Origin: Artocarpus heterophyllus
Taxonomy: Eukaryota > Streptophyta > Magnoliopsida > Rosales > Moraceae
NCBI GenBank assembly: GCA_025403435.1
Contig: JAJQZP010000438.1
Span: forward strand, 124,001-188,000
Direction of reading: 5' to 3'
Length of the DNA stretch: 64,000 nt
Below the pieces are notes generated by a model. The model made no database searches. It was not told where the DNA came from and saw only the letters and a program-made list of their open reading frames with translations. The position numbers were made by a program, and so were the translations under genes. This document shows, in pieces, positions 51,555-62,140 of the stretch (its first letter is position 1; each line of letters starts with the position of its first letter).

Positions 51555-53277
51555 ACCCCGTAAAACAAAAACTTCCACAGATAAAAAGAGGAGAATCTCT
51601 ATGAGAAGTACTAAAAAGTAACCATATTTGTCTTTCTGTGAGATACACACAGAAAGAAAATTTTTACCAGATCTCCATCGATTAAAATAGAATTCTAAAG
51701 GTGAGATCCGCACATTAACATCACATAAACAATAGACTAACAAGAATGAAATGGAAATATTTGCTCTTCTAAAAAAAATATTTTATTTTTTTTAGGAAAA
51801 TTAGGTGGTACGCTACAAATATTCACATGATTTGACACTTTAATGATTTGTCCTCGACGAGCAATGATATTATTTGGTTTCGAAAATTAATCTGATAGGT
51901 TGCCTTTTTTAAGGTTTGAGATTAATATGGTGACCAGCACCGAAGACGACTGGCGATTTGTCCTAAAGATGTGACATAATCTAGTAGATTACCTGCATCA
52001 ATCTGGTAGGTTACTCCATTGACGGAATCGATGTAAAGTCCAATGATCAATATTGATTATAAAAAAACTAGGTGTGTTTATCCAACCCAATTCAACTTAT
52101 TTTACAAAATAAAGGTCCGTCTAATCTGTTCAAATATTGATTTTTACAAATTGTATCTAACCCAACCCAATTATTAGTTTATTATCCAATTCAATCTGAT
52201 TAAGTTTGGTTTAGATTGGGTTAGAAAAAACGGTTTTAAGCTTGAGCCTTTTATATATTTTTTCCTTTTTTTACTTGATTTAAATATTATAGTTAAAAAA
52301 AAATAACGTCCACAAATCCTAATAAACTCCACATTCCACACTTCATAAATCCAACCGACAATTTAAAGAAATGAAAATAAAGTTAAAACCTTAAAAACAT
52401 AAAAAGTTTAGCAAATTCAGCAAATAATAATAATAATAATAATAATTAGAAAGAAAAACACAATTCATAAATTGAATTATGTATATCTATTCCTCTCTTT
52501 AATGACGACCATCAAATTGCTATTTATTTATAGTTTTTCATACATAATATATGCGGAGGATGGATCGGTTTGGATTCGTTTGATTTTTAAGAATTCATAT
52601 CTAATCCAATCTAATTGAGATTCATTATCCTCCAAAAATTGATTAGATTGAATTGGATCGATCGGTTTGATTATTGATTGGATCCCATGAATACCACTAA
52701 TTGTGACATGTGATAGATTACTAATGATAATCTAGTAGATTACTTCTTAGGGACCAGTCCTTGGTCGCCAATATCTAATAGATTACTCTCTGGTGATCAG
52801 TGGGATAATTTTGCGGGAAAATTACATGGTATGGCACACTTTTAAAAAATGTATTTATGTCACTTAAAAAAATTGTGTCACACTATCACTTATATTATAT
52901 GTTTAAATTGTATCATACTTGATATGTTTATCAAAATTTCTCTAATTTTGAAAAAAAAAATGCACTTTTTTGATCTTTGACTGTACTCGTGCAACAGAAA
53001 TTTACCACAAGCTAACTATAAACAATTATGAGTAAACTATTTAGCTTTTTCTGATTGGTAGACAAATTGACAAGTCTTGTAATTCAATTATTAAAGAAGA
53101 AGAAGAGATGAGAAAAGAAAAAGAAAATAATCATTATGACACAACTTGTTAATTTGGAATGACCCAAAAACACAGACAACGTGCTACATGTAACACTCCA
53201 TAAGTAAGTTGAAAAGTAAAAACATCAAAGGCGATTAGAAACCCACCTCTCTCTAATCACGAATCATGCGTTTTTTA
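51555..53277. other. Degenerate intergenic DNA with a split minisatellite-like motif
   Basis: No gene recognised. The motif aatctagtagattac and variants occur at about 51978, 51999, 52713, 52729 and 52772. Between the second and third lies about 700 bp rich in aacccaa and gattgga words. That piece holds an imperfect direct repeat (about 52125-52215 and 52570-52655, both with atatctaa or tgtatctaa followed by ccaa). MITE-like copy D is at 52816-52942. Confidence 0.55.
52816..52942 (+). repeat. MITE-like dispersed repeat, copy D
   Basis: Begins gaaaattacatggtatggca and ends tatcaaaatttctc, with cttatattatatgtttaaat in the middle. It is shorter than copies A to C, mainly from loss in the second half. 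Confidence 0.55.
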
Positions 53278-53880
53278 AAGTCCCAAAAGAATCCTCGTAG
53301 AGGAATTTGCAGAACAATTAGTTTCAAGAGCAAAACCAGGATGAGGGTCATTCTTGTGATCAAGATCTTCCAATCTGTTTAATGGAGGTAATCCCAGTGA
53401 ACTGTCATTCCCCTTCATGATGGGAGAGAACAATGGTGGGAAGTGATTAGAACGCTCACATATGCCGAATGTGTTCCGTGAAAAGTCATTCATAGAAGAG
53501 AAGTTGAGAAGTTGAAAGTGGCTGATGGCGGCGGAGAATGAATTACTAGAATATGCATGATTAACGTTGTGATAATCATAAGTTGCAGGAACGTTATTGC
53601 AAACAACATTCTGCTCCTCGGAGGTTGTCGACGTTGTCGAATGTCGTGGAAGCTTCTTCTTCTAGAGGAAACGGTAGTTCTTTTTCAAAGGAAAGTTCCT
53701 CCCCGTTATTATCAGATTTGCTGTCTCCAAATGGTTGATCGTGAACTTCGTTTAATTTAGGGTCAGTTTTACGCTCATTTTTTGCTTTCATTTTTCGCCT
53801 TTCTTTTCCTTCCAGCTCATTTGTTGGTGTTGGAAGGTCGCTCCTTCTTATATAACTTGCAAAGAACGCATACATCGAGC
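53278..53880 (-). pseudogene. Probable NAC transcription factor fragment (C-terminal part)
   Basis: On the minus strand, from about 53880 downward, the frame reads DVCVLCKLYKKERPSNTN. This resembles the end of the NAC DNA-binding domain (consensus ...WVLCRIYKK). The frame then has to change near 53826 to continue as ELEGKERRKMKAKNERKTDP... and again near 53639 to continue as TTSTTSEEQNVVCNNV... until ...CSANSSTRILLGL and a stop at about 53278-53280. The later part is Ser/Asn-rich, like the activation region of NAC proteins. No upstream exons for the rest of the NAC domain are found in the window. I read it as a broken gene fragment with two frameshifts. The family call rests on one short motif, so it is moderate. 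Confidence 0.5.
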
Positions 53881-54800
53881 ATGTCCCGCAAGGAAAAAAG
53901 AAAAGTTTTGAGTTTCTAAATATGTGAAAAGGGTTGATGATCTTAACTCATTTTTATCCCTGAATTATATAAGAAGAATCTCATTTTGATCATAATTAAT
54001 TTTTGAAACGTTCTAGAACGAGTCTCTGATGATCAACCGAATTGTCCCAAATTATTTCTTTCATCATTCCAATGGTTAAAATCTCAACAGAAAACCTAAC
54101 ACTTAAAATTAAATCACAAGATTAACCCTTACTAAAGTGCATGTGGTCCTTAATTACATGCTTTTTCTGTCGAGTTAGTCAGTTAAAATGAATAGAATAA
54201 GCAAGACGCTATTTGGAATGGGTTTTTCCAATGTGCTTCGGCTTATAAGCACTTTTGGGTCTGTTTAGATGACCACTTGCAATTAGATTTTAGATTTTAT
54301 AAGTATTTATACGAGAAGACATGCTAAGAGTGCTTATGAAAAACTTTTTTATTTACATTTTTGACATTTTTTTAAGATAACAAATTAAGAATTCCATTCA
54401 TATATTTGAATCATACTATTTTTTATACTAATAAGAGCTTTTGATTTATTTAACCAAACACGTTCAAAAGTTCTTCAAAAAAAATACTTTTTCATGCACT
54501 ATTCAAATACTAATTAAAAATCTTTAACTTATACTTCTTTTTCTCTATTTGTTTTAAAGCAGAAGCATAAGATATCCTAATCGAGCCTTTATTTATTACG
54601 ATAATTAATAGATCAGTGAGTTGCTTGAGATGTTTTAAAAGTTAGAAATGAAAACGGCATTGAGACTTATAGTTTGGGGAATAAAAATGATATTGTAACG
54701 ATGATATTTATATATGTACACTCGTCATGTAATGAAGATCAAGCAAAAGTAGTGAAACTTAGTACCTTCTTTTCATGAGCAAATGGCGGCCAACAAGATA
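53881..54800. other. Intergenic DNA between the NAC-like fragment and the Tat element
   Basis: AT-rich, with no coding frame or RNA gene that I recognise. Phrases such as aatttttgaaacgttctagaac at about 53998 resemble aatttttgaaacatgccaaac at about 32995, so part of it may be a dispersed repeat. Confidence 0.5.
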
Positions 54801-54827
54801 ACCTTGAGGGAACCAGCGAGATTAAGG

Positions 54828-56350
54828 ATGGCCAACGACGAAGAGCTAATTCTATGGGTAGCCTAGAATGAAGAAAGAGAGCAGATTAGGCTTGGGTTTA
54901 GGAAGTAGGTCAGCCAAATCAGCAAAGAAAAAACACAGGTCTACCTCTGCTTCCCCCTAGATGTGACAGTAGACCCAATGCGGCCTCAGAGCAAAATATG
55001 GGCGACCTAAGTGACCAGCTTCGGAAAAGAGATTTGAACGACCACCTACACGTGAGGAGAGTTGTTTTAATGGAAAATGTCCCAAATACAATCAACCAGC
55101 TAGCTATTGACCAACCATTAAATAGCCCGCAGGTTGACCCCAACTTTATAGCTCAACAAATAAACCAAAAAATTCAAGTAGCGCTTGGACTCCCCATTGC
55201 TGTGGTTAAATGGATTGTGGGCTGTGTTGGAAGTCTTAGGCATATGTTCGACGGTCACCATGATGAAGAGATAATGTGCACTACTCCATTTGCTCCTTGC
55301 ATTATGGAATCACCTGTCCCAGAGAAGTTTAAACCTCCACAGATGAAGCCCTACGAAGGACGCACAGACCCCATCGACCACATTCAAATCTATTAGTCAT
55401 ATATGGAACTCTACAGAGTCCCACAAGAAATTATGTGCAAGGCCTTTAGTTAGACCCTCTTGAGATCTGTAAGAAGGTGGTTTAGGATGTTGAAGGTAGG
55501 AAGTATAGTTTGCTTCCAAGACTAAAAGTTAGCATTCCTCAACTAGTTTGTAGGGGTGAGATCCCTATCACCAGTTAAAGAGAAGTTGAGCTTCCTTACT
55601 CAGGGGCTAAGCAAACCCTTGAAGGATTGGCTTATAAGGTTTACTAAAGAGGTGGTTACGATGGGAGGAATCTCAGAGGAAGTCGCCCTTATGGGAACTT
55701 TAAGCAATATGCAGACTGATATCCTTTTAAGGATGATCTCGACCGCAAAGGACCCAAAACCTACAGGGAATTCCTTGAGAAGGCTAGGTGCTACATCAAC
55801 CAAGAGGAGGTCAAATGTTTAGCCTTCAAGAAAATGATGGTAAGTAGCAATGCTAACACTCAAATACCAAGCAACAGAGGGAAAAAAAGGAGTAACACTC
55901 AAGGGAAAGATGGCTTAAGTTTACTAGTCTATGACCCTTTTCTAACCCCTCCGAATTAAGTTGTCATCATGGACCAGGCTAAGCGGCAAAAGCAGGAAGG
56001 CAACAGAGGTCGGCTCCAATAAAGGTATGACAACTATCACTGTCTCACAGCATCGATAGATGACATCTACCACCAAATTAATGACCAATTTATCTTCAAT
56101 GTCCTCCCCTGATGAGGTCAAGCCCAAACAAGCACAACCAAACCAAGTATTACAAGTTTCATGGCAATATAAGGCACTACACCAGCAAATGTATTAGCCT
56201 AAATGATGAGACAAAGAGGCTAATAAGGGAAAGACGGCTGCAAGAGTACAAGGCCGATAAGAGCAGAAGGAATGACAGGGGAAACGATCTTGCAAACAAA
56301 CAAATTATGACACGAAGGATATCAACAATGAAACAAAGATAACACACCCA
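54828..56350 (+). pseudogene. Tat gag remnant, copy 1
   Basis: Gag-type blocks are spread over several frames: PVPEKFKPPQMKPYEGRTDP (capsid entry), SLSPVKEKLSFLTQGLSKPL and LKDWLIRFTKEV (capsid core), then KYYKFHGNIRHYTSKCISL, a zinc-finger-like end. Stops occur every few dozen codons. Copy 2 has the same damage at 57306-58828, so the breaks predate the duplication. Confidence 0.8.
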
Positions 56351-56530
56351 TAGGGGTAATTCGTACCGTCTTCAGGGAGCCATACCCTAAGGCTGACTCT
56401 TGGAGATCTTAGAAGAACTATGCTAGAGAGGTAAGGGAGAACTCAAGGCACAGGTGTTGGAATGTGTCAAGGAGCAAGCCTGTTAAGGCACCAACGTATG
56501 AAGAAGAAGAGATAATCTTTTTAGAGGTGG

Positions 56531-56935
56531 ATGCCTCATGGGATCCATTTCCCTCAAAGTGACACCTTGGTGGTCGAAGCCATGATTGGGAACTACTTTA
56601 TGTGCCAAATCATGGTGGACATTGGTAGCTCCATCGACATTATTTATACAGACTATTTGAATAAGATAGAAATTTCTTTGGACCAGACAACGCTGCACTC
56701 TCACCATTTTATGGGTTCACTAGGGATAGCATAATACCAAAAGGGACCATCACGGTACTAGTTACGGTGGGAGAAAAGTCCAGAACGGCAACAATAATGT
56801 CAAACTTCTTAGTAATAAAAGATGGAGACCAATATAAAAAGGTGATAGGAAGGCCGACATGGAGCGTCTTGACGGCCGTAACCTCCATTTATCATCAGAA
56901 AGTGAAGTTTCCCATTCCATAGGGGGTAGGCAAGA
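56531..56935 (+). pseudogene. Tat protease remnant, copy 1
   Basis: MVDIGSSIDIIYTDYLNKI has the D-x-G-S-S active-site pattern of this lineage. KKVIGRPTWSVLTAVTSIYH is the usual end of the domain. A stop lies between them at about 56732. The same sequence is repeated at 59009-59413. Confidence 0.75.
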
Positions 56936-57305
56936 TGAGAGAAAATCAGCACAAGTCCAGGCTAACTTACTCTGATGTTCTCCACACTTGTGCCAACTCC
57001 CGAAGCATGGAAATAAGAATGGCACATAAAGGGTCCCCTGTGGAAGACATAGATCTAAGATTTGGTGAAGAGATAACTAGCACTAAACTCGTTAAAGGCC
57101 TGATAGAGGTGGGGTTCAAGTCGAGCAAAAAGGTAGCAGATGAACTCAAGAAATTCCTTAGTAAAAATCTCGATGACTTCGCGTGGACTCATGAAGATAT
57201 GGTGGGAATAAACTAAAAGGTCGCCTACTATCGCCTAAACATTGACCCAAGTTACCCTCCAAAGAGGCAAAAGAGGCGACCTTGAGGGAACCAGCGAGAT
57301 TAAGG

Positions 57306-58828
57306 ATGGCCAACGACGAAGAGCTAATTCTATGGGTAGCCTAGAATGAAGAAAGAGAGCAGATTAGGCTTGGGTTTAGGAAGTAGGTCAGCCAAATCAG
57401 CAAAGAAAAAACACAGGTCTACCTCTGCTTCCCCCTAGATGTGACAGTAGACCCAATGCGGCCTCAGAGCAAAATATGGGCGACCTAAGTGACCAGCTTC
57501 GGAAAAGAGATTTGAACGACCACCTACACGTGAGGAGAGTTGTTTTAATGGAAAATGTCCCAAATACAATCAACCAGCTAGCTATTGACCAACCATTAAA
57601 TAGCCCGCAGGTTGACCCCAACTTTATAGCTCAACAAATAAACCAAAAAATTCAAGTAGCGCTTGGACTCCCCATTGCTGTGGTTAAATGGATTGTGGGC
57701 TGTGTTGGAAGTCTTAGGCATATGTTCGACGGTCACCATGATGAAGAGATAATGTGCACTACTCCATTTGCTCCTTGCATTATGGAATCACCTGTCCCAG
57801 AGAAGTTTAAACCTCCACAGATGAAGCCCTACGAAGGACGCACAGACCCCATCGACCACATTCAAATCTATTAGTCATATATGGAACTCTACAGAGTCCC
57901 ACAAGAAATTATGTGCAAGGCCTTTAGTTAGACCCTCTTGAGATCTGTAAGAAGGTGGTTTAGGATGTTGAAGGTAGGAAGTATAGTTTGCTTCCAAGAC
58001 TAAAAGTTAGCATTCCTCAACTAGTTTGTAGGGGTGAGATCCCTATCACCAGTTAAAGAGAAGTTGAGCTTCCTTACTCAGGGGCTAAGCAAACCCTTGA
58101 AGGATTGGCTTATAAGGTTTACTAAAGAGGTGGTTACGATGGGAGGAATCTCAGAGGAAGTCGCCCTTATGGGAACTTTAAGCAATATGCAGACTGATAT
58201 CCTTTTAAGGATGATCTCGACCGCAAAGGACCCAAAACCTACAGGGAATTCCTTGAGAAGGCTAGGTGCTACATCAACCAAGAGGAGGTCAAATGTTTAG
58301 CCTTCAAGAAAATGATGGTAAGTAGCAATGCTAACACTCAAATACCAAGCAACAGAGGGAAAAAAAGGAGTAACACTCAAGGGAAAGATGGCTTAAGTTT
58401 ACTAGTCTATGACCCTTTTCTAACCCCTCCGAATTAAGTTGTCATCATGGACCAGGCTAAGCGGCAAAAGCAGGAAGGCAACAGAGGTCGGCTCCAATAA
58501 AGGTATGACAACTATCACTGTCTCACAGCATCGATAGATGACATCTACCACCAAATTAATGACCAATTTATCTTCAATGTCCTCCCCTGATGAGGTCAAG
58601 CCCAAACAAGCACAACCAAACCAAGTATTACAAGTTTCATGGCAATATAAGGCACTACACCAGCAAATGTATTAGCCTAAATGATGAGACAAAGAGGCTA
58701 ATAAGGGAAAGACGGCTGCAAGAGTACAAGGCCGATAAGAGCAGAAGGAATGACAGGGGAAACGATCTTGCAAACAAACAAATTATGACACGAAGGATAT
58801 CAACAATGAAACAAAGATAACACACCCA
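57306..58828 (+). pseudogene. Tat gag remnant, copy 2
   Basis: Same sequence and same disabling mutations as 54828-56350, displaced by 2478 bp. Confidence 0.8.
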
Positions 58829-59008
58829 TAGGGGTAATTCGTACCGTCTTCAGGGAGCCATACCCTAAGGCTGACTCTTGGAGATCTTAGAAGAACTATG
58901 CTAGAGAGGTAAGGGAGAACTCAAGGCACAGGTGTTGGAATGTGTCAAGGAGCAAGCCTGTTAAGGCACCAACGTATGAAGAAGAAGAGATAATCTTTTT
59001 AGAGGTGG

Positions 59009-59413
59009 ATGCCTCATGGGATCCATTTCCCTCAAAGTGACACCTTGGTGGTCGAAGCCATGATTGGGAACTACTTTATGTGCCAAATCATGGTGGACAT
59101 TGGTAGCTCCATCGACATTATTTATACAGACTATTTGAATAAGATAGAAATTTCTTTGGACCAGACAACGCTGCACTCTCACCATTTTATGGGTTCACTA
59201 GGGATAGCATAATACCAAAAGGGACCATCACGGTACTAGTTACGGTGGGAGAAAAGTCCAGAACGGCAACAATAATGTCAAACTTCTTAGTAATAAAAGA
59301 TGGAGACCAATATAAAAAGGTGATAGGAAGGCCGACATGGAGCGTCTTGACGGCCGTAACCTCCATTTATCATCAGAAAGTGAAGTTTCCCATTCCATAG
59401 GGGGTAGGCAAGA
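59009..59413 (+). pseudogene. Tat protease remnant, copy 2
   Basis: Same as 56531-56935 apart from about one base. Downstream, the frame LIEVALDEEDPTKILRVGSS at 59573-59635 keeps the 38-bp segment missing from copy 1, then shifts frame. Confidence 0.75.
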
Positions 59414-59794
59414 TGAGAGAAAATCAGCACAAGTCCAGGCTAACTTACTCTGATGTTCTCCACACTTGTGCCAACTCCCGAAGCATGGAAATGAGAATGG
59501 CACATAAAGGGTCCCCTGTGGAAGACATAGATCTAAGATTTGGTGAAGAGATAACTAGCACCAAACTCGTTAAAGGCCTGATAGAGGTGGCCTTGGATGA
59601 AGAGGACCCCACCAAGATTCTTAGAGTTGGGTCAAGTCGAGCAAAAAGGTAGCAGATGAACTCAAGAAATTCCTTAGTAAAAATCTCGATGACTTCGCGT
59701 GGACTCATGAAGATATGGTGGGAATAAACTAAAAGGTCGCCTACTGTCGCCTAAACATTGACCCCAGTTACCCTCCAAAGAGGCAAAAGAGGCG

Positions 59795-60470
59795 ACCTAT
59801 GAACCCCGAGGTATATGAGGAGCTTAGAGGAGAAGTCAACAAGTTGGAGAAAAAAGGGTTTATCAGGTAATCACACTACCCTGACTGGATCTCAAACCCT
59901 ATTCTCGTTCGAAAGCCTAACAGGAAGTGGAAAACATGTATAGACTTCAATGACTTGAATAAGACTTGTCCCAAGGACAGTTTTTCTCTACCACGAATAG
60001 ATCAGCTAGTCGACACTACTGTAGGGCATGAGTTGTTCAACTTTATGGATGTTTACTTGGGCTACAATCAAATCCCCATGCATCTGTGATATTAGGAACA
60101 CACTTCCTTTATCATAAATAGGGGATTGTATTGTTAGCTTGTCATGCCCTTCGGATTGAAAAATGCGGGGGCAACATAACAACATTTGGTCAATAAAATA
60201 TTTGCCAAACAAATTGGAAAAACAATGGAGGTGTACGTAGAAAACATGTTGGTCAAATCTATGAAGGCAAACCTTCATATTTCACACCTGGACAAGATGT
60301 TCAATATCTTGAGAGAGTACAAGATAAAGCCCAACCTTCTAAAATATGCATTTGGGGTAGCGTTAGGAAAATTTTTGAGATTCATGGTTAGCAAGGAGGA
60401 ATAGAGTCTAATCTAGAAAAAATCCATGCCTTGTTGGATATGAAAGCCCCTTAAAAGCCCAAAGAAGTGT
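59795..60470 (+). pseudogene. Tat reverse transcriptase remnant
   Basis: Blocks in order: RKPNRKWKTCIDFNDLNKTC, CPKDSFSLPRIDQLVDTTVG, FNFMDVYLGYNQIPMH, VMPFGLKNAGAT and KTMEVYVENMLVKSMKA. The catalytic box, normally with two Asp, reads VENM, so both are changed. Several stops interrupt it, for example after PMHL near 60087. Confidence 0.85.
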
Positions 60471-60599
60471 AAAAACTTACTGGATGTATGGCATCACTTA
60501 ACTGCTTTATCTTTAGAGCAACTGATAAGTGTATGCCATTCTTTGACATCCTAAAAAGACGAAAAACCTTTGAACGGGTAGAGGATTGCAGACGTATTT

Positions 60600-61069
60600 A
60601 GATGTCTGAAAGAATACCTCGAAGAGCCCCCTTTGCTTCCAAAGCTTTACCAGTAGAAACCTTGCAGATTTACGTGGCTATTTCACCTCACGCTTTAAGC
60701 TCTGTTCTGATCAAAGAGAAAGGAAAGACTCAACTGCCAGTCTATTATGCAAGCAAGCGACTGCTCGACGTAGAGACGAGGTATCCTCAAATGAAAAAGC
60801 TTACCTTGGCCCTAATTATGTCGACAAAAAAGTTGAAAAGGTATTTCCTAGAATACAAGGTAGTAGTCTTAACAAACTATTCTTTGAGACAAGCACTACA
60901 AAAACTGGAAACCTTTGAGCGACTGTTGAAATGGTCAATCGAACTAAGTCAATATGACATCGAATACAGGCCTAGAACAGTAATCAAAAGTCAAGCTCTG
61001 GCCAACTTTGTAGCTAATTTTACAACTCGGTCGGGGGACGTTGAAAAAGAAGTAGAGAAAACGCACTGA
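60600..61069 (+). pseudogene. Tat RNase H remnant (canonical)
   Basis: A 155-codon open stretch from 60602 reads LQIYVAISPHALSSVLIKEK, VYYASKRLLDVETRYPQMKK, LALIMSTKKLKRYF and YDIEYRPRTVIKSQALANFV. This is the retrotransposon RNase H layout, ending in the IKSQALANFVA block that marks the Tat lineage. The first catalytic Asp position reads Ala (YVAIS). Confidence 0.8.
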
Positions 61070-61071
61070 AA

Positions 61072-61440
61072 TGGGAGTTATACGTCGACTATTTCTCTAA
61101 TAAGCATGGAGCAGGTACAGCGGTTATATTGGTAAGCCCTTAAAACCACAAGATCATAACAGTAGTAAGGTTCAAGTTAAAAACCTCAAATAATAAGGTA
61201 AAGTGCAAAGCATTATTCGTTGGATTAAGGCTCGCTCATTATTTGAAGGATGATCCCTTGAATATTTACAACGATTCTCGGCTTGTTGTGAACCAAATCT
61301 CAGACAAGTACAAGGCAAAAGATGGGACAATGCTCAAGTACTTGCGGAAAGTCAAGGAAGAACTTTCTAAGTTCTAATCTTAGGAATTTAAGCAAATACC
61401 TCGTATTGAGATGCCAATGTAGACGCCTTAGCTCGCCTAG
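61072..61440 (+). pseudogene. Second (archaeal-type) RNase H remnant of the Tat element
   Basis: WELYVDYFSNKHGAGTAVIL holds the first Asp, KVKCKALFVGLRLAHYLKDD the Glu-like position and LNIYNDSRLVVNQISDKYKA the next Asp. A TAA at about 61141 interrupts it. A second RNase H between the first one and integrase is known from Tat-lineage elements. Confidence 0.72.
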
Positions 61441-61599
61441 CCACGTCTAAAGATTCTGAGTTATTAAGGTTGTCCCAGTGGAAAGTCTAGAACTTCCTAC
61501 CATCCAACAAGAAGAAGCCAAAGATGCAATGGTAGTAAACCAAAGGAAGAATTAGATGACTCTTATAATCTCATATTTACTGAACAAAGAGCTACCTTC

Positions 61600-62140
61600 T
61601 GATCCTTTAAAGGCCAAAAAGACCCATTCCAGGTCGACACGCTACTTGTTACATGATGGGATGCTCTACCGTTAAGGAAATTCTATCCCCTTTCTTCGTT
61701 GCCTCACTAAAGATGAAGGATTGAAAGTACTTGCAAAGATACATGAAGGCTTATATGAAAACCATTCTAGAGGACAGTCGTTAGTCCACAAACACTAAGA
61801 CATAGATACTACTGGCCAACCTTAAAAAAGGATGACCACGAGTATGCCCGAATATGTGACAAGTGTTAGTGTTATGCCACCGTGCCAAGATCTTTCCCTG
61901 AAAATCTGACGTCAATCTTAAGTCCATGGCCATTTATAAAATAAAGAATCGATATAATTGGTTTGTTTGTTACTGCGCCCTGGGGACTTAAGTTCCCAAT
62001 AGTCACAATGGACTATTACACAAAATAGGTAGAGGCTAAAGTATTCACCATGATTATAAGACGAATTGTGCAAGTTTCATCTAGTCTCATATCGTTTGCT
62101 GCTTTGGTATTCCCCATTCACTCATCTCTGACAATGGCAA
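61600..62140 (+). pseudogene. Tat integrase N-terminal half, cut off
   Basis: RHRYYWPTLKKDDHEYARIC then DKC is the zinc-binding end. RIDIIGLFVTAPWGLKFPIV contains the first catalytic Asp and GIPHSLISDNGKQ the second. Directly after that, at about 62141, the sequence becomes gag. The remaining integrase core, with its Glu, is absent from the window. Confidence 0.82.

Larger units (their letters stand above)
54801..57278 (+). repeat. Tandem duplication unit, copy 1 (gag-protease of the Tat element)
   Basis: 2478 bp starting accttgagggaaccagcga. The gag start is ATG at 54828 (MANDEELILWVA then stop). Gag blocks include LKDWLIRFTKEV and a spacer to the protease. Compared with copy 2 it lacks 38 bp near 57111, between gatagaggtgg and caagtcgagc. 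At all other positions that I compared the two copies differ by only a few single bases. Confidence 0.95.
57279..59794 (+). repeat. Tandem duplication unit, copy 2 (gag-protease of the Tat element)
   Basis: 2516 bp, offset by exactly 2478 bp from copy 1 until the 38-bp difference and by 2516 bp after it. The junction has acc in common with both outer flanks (gataacctt at the left end, ggcgacctat at the right end). That fits a duplication by unequal exchange or slippage at a 3-bp microhomology. It continues without break into the reverse transcriptase. Confidence 0.95.

Noticed and set aside
53557..53760. 67-codon plus-strand frame
   Set aside because: Antisense of the NAC-like fragment; the minus strand gives the protein-like composition over a longer distance.
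55942..58605. Minus-strand frames repeated at 2478-bp spacing
   Set aside because: They are antisense shadows of the duplicated gag region, conserved only because the DNA is duplicated.
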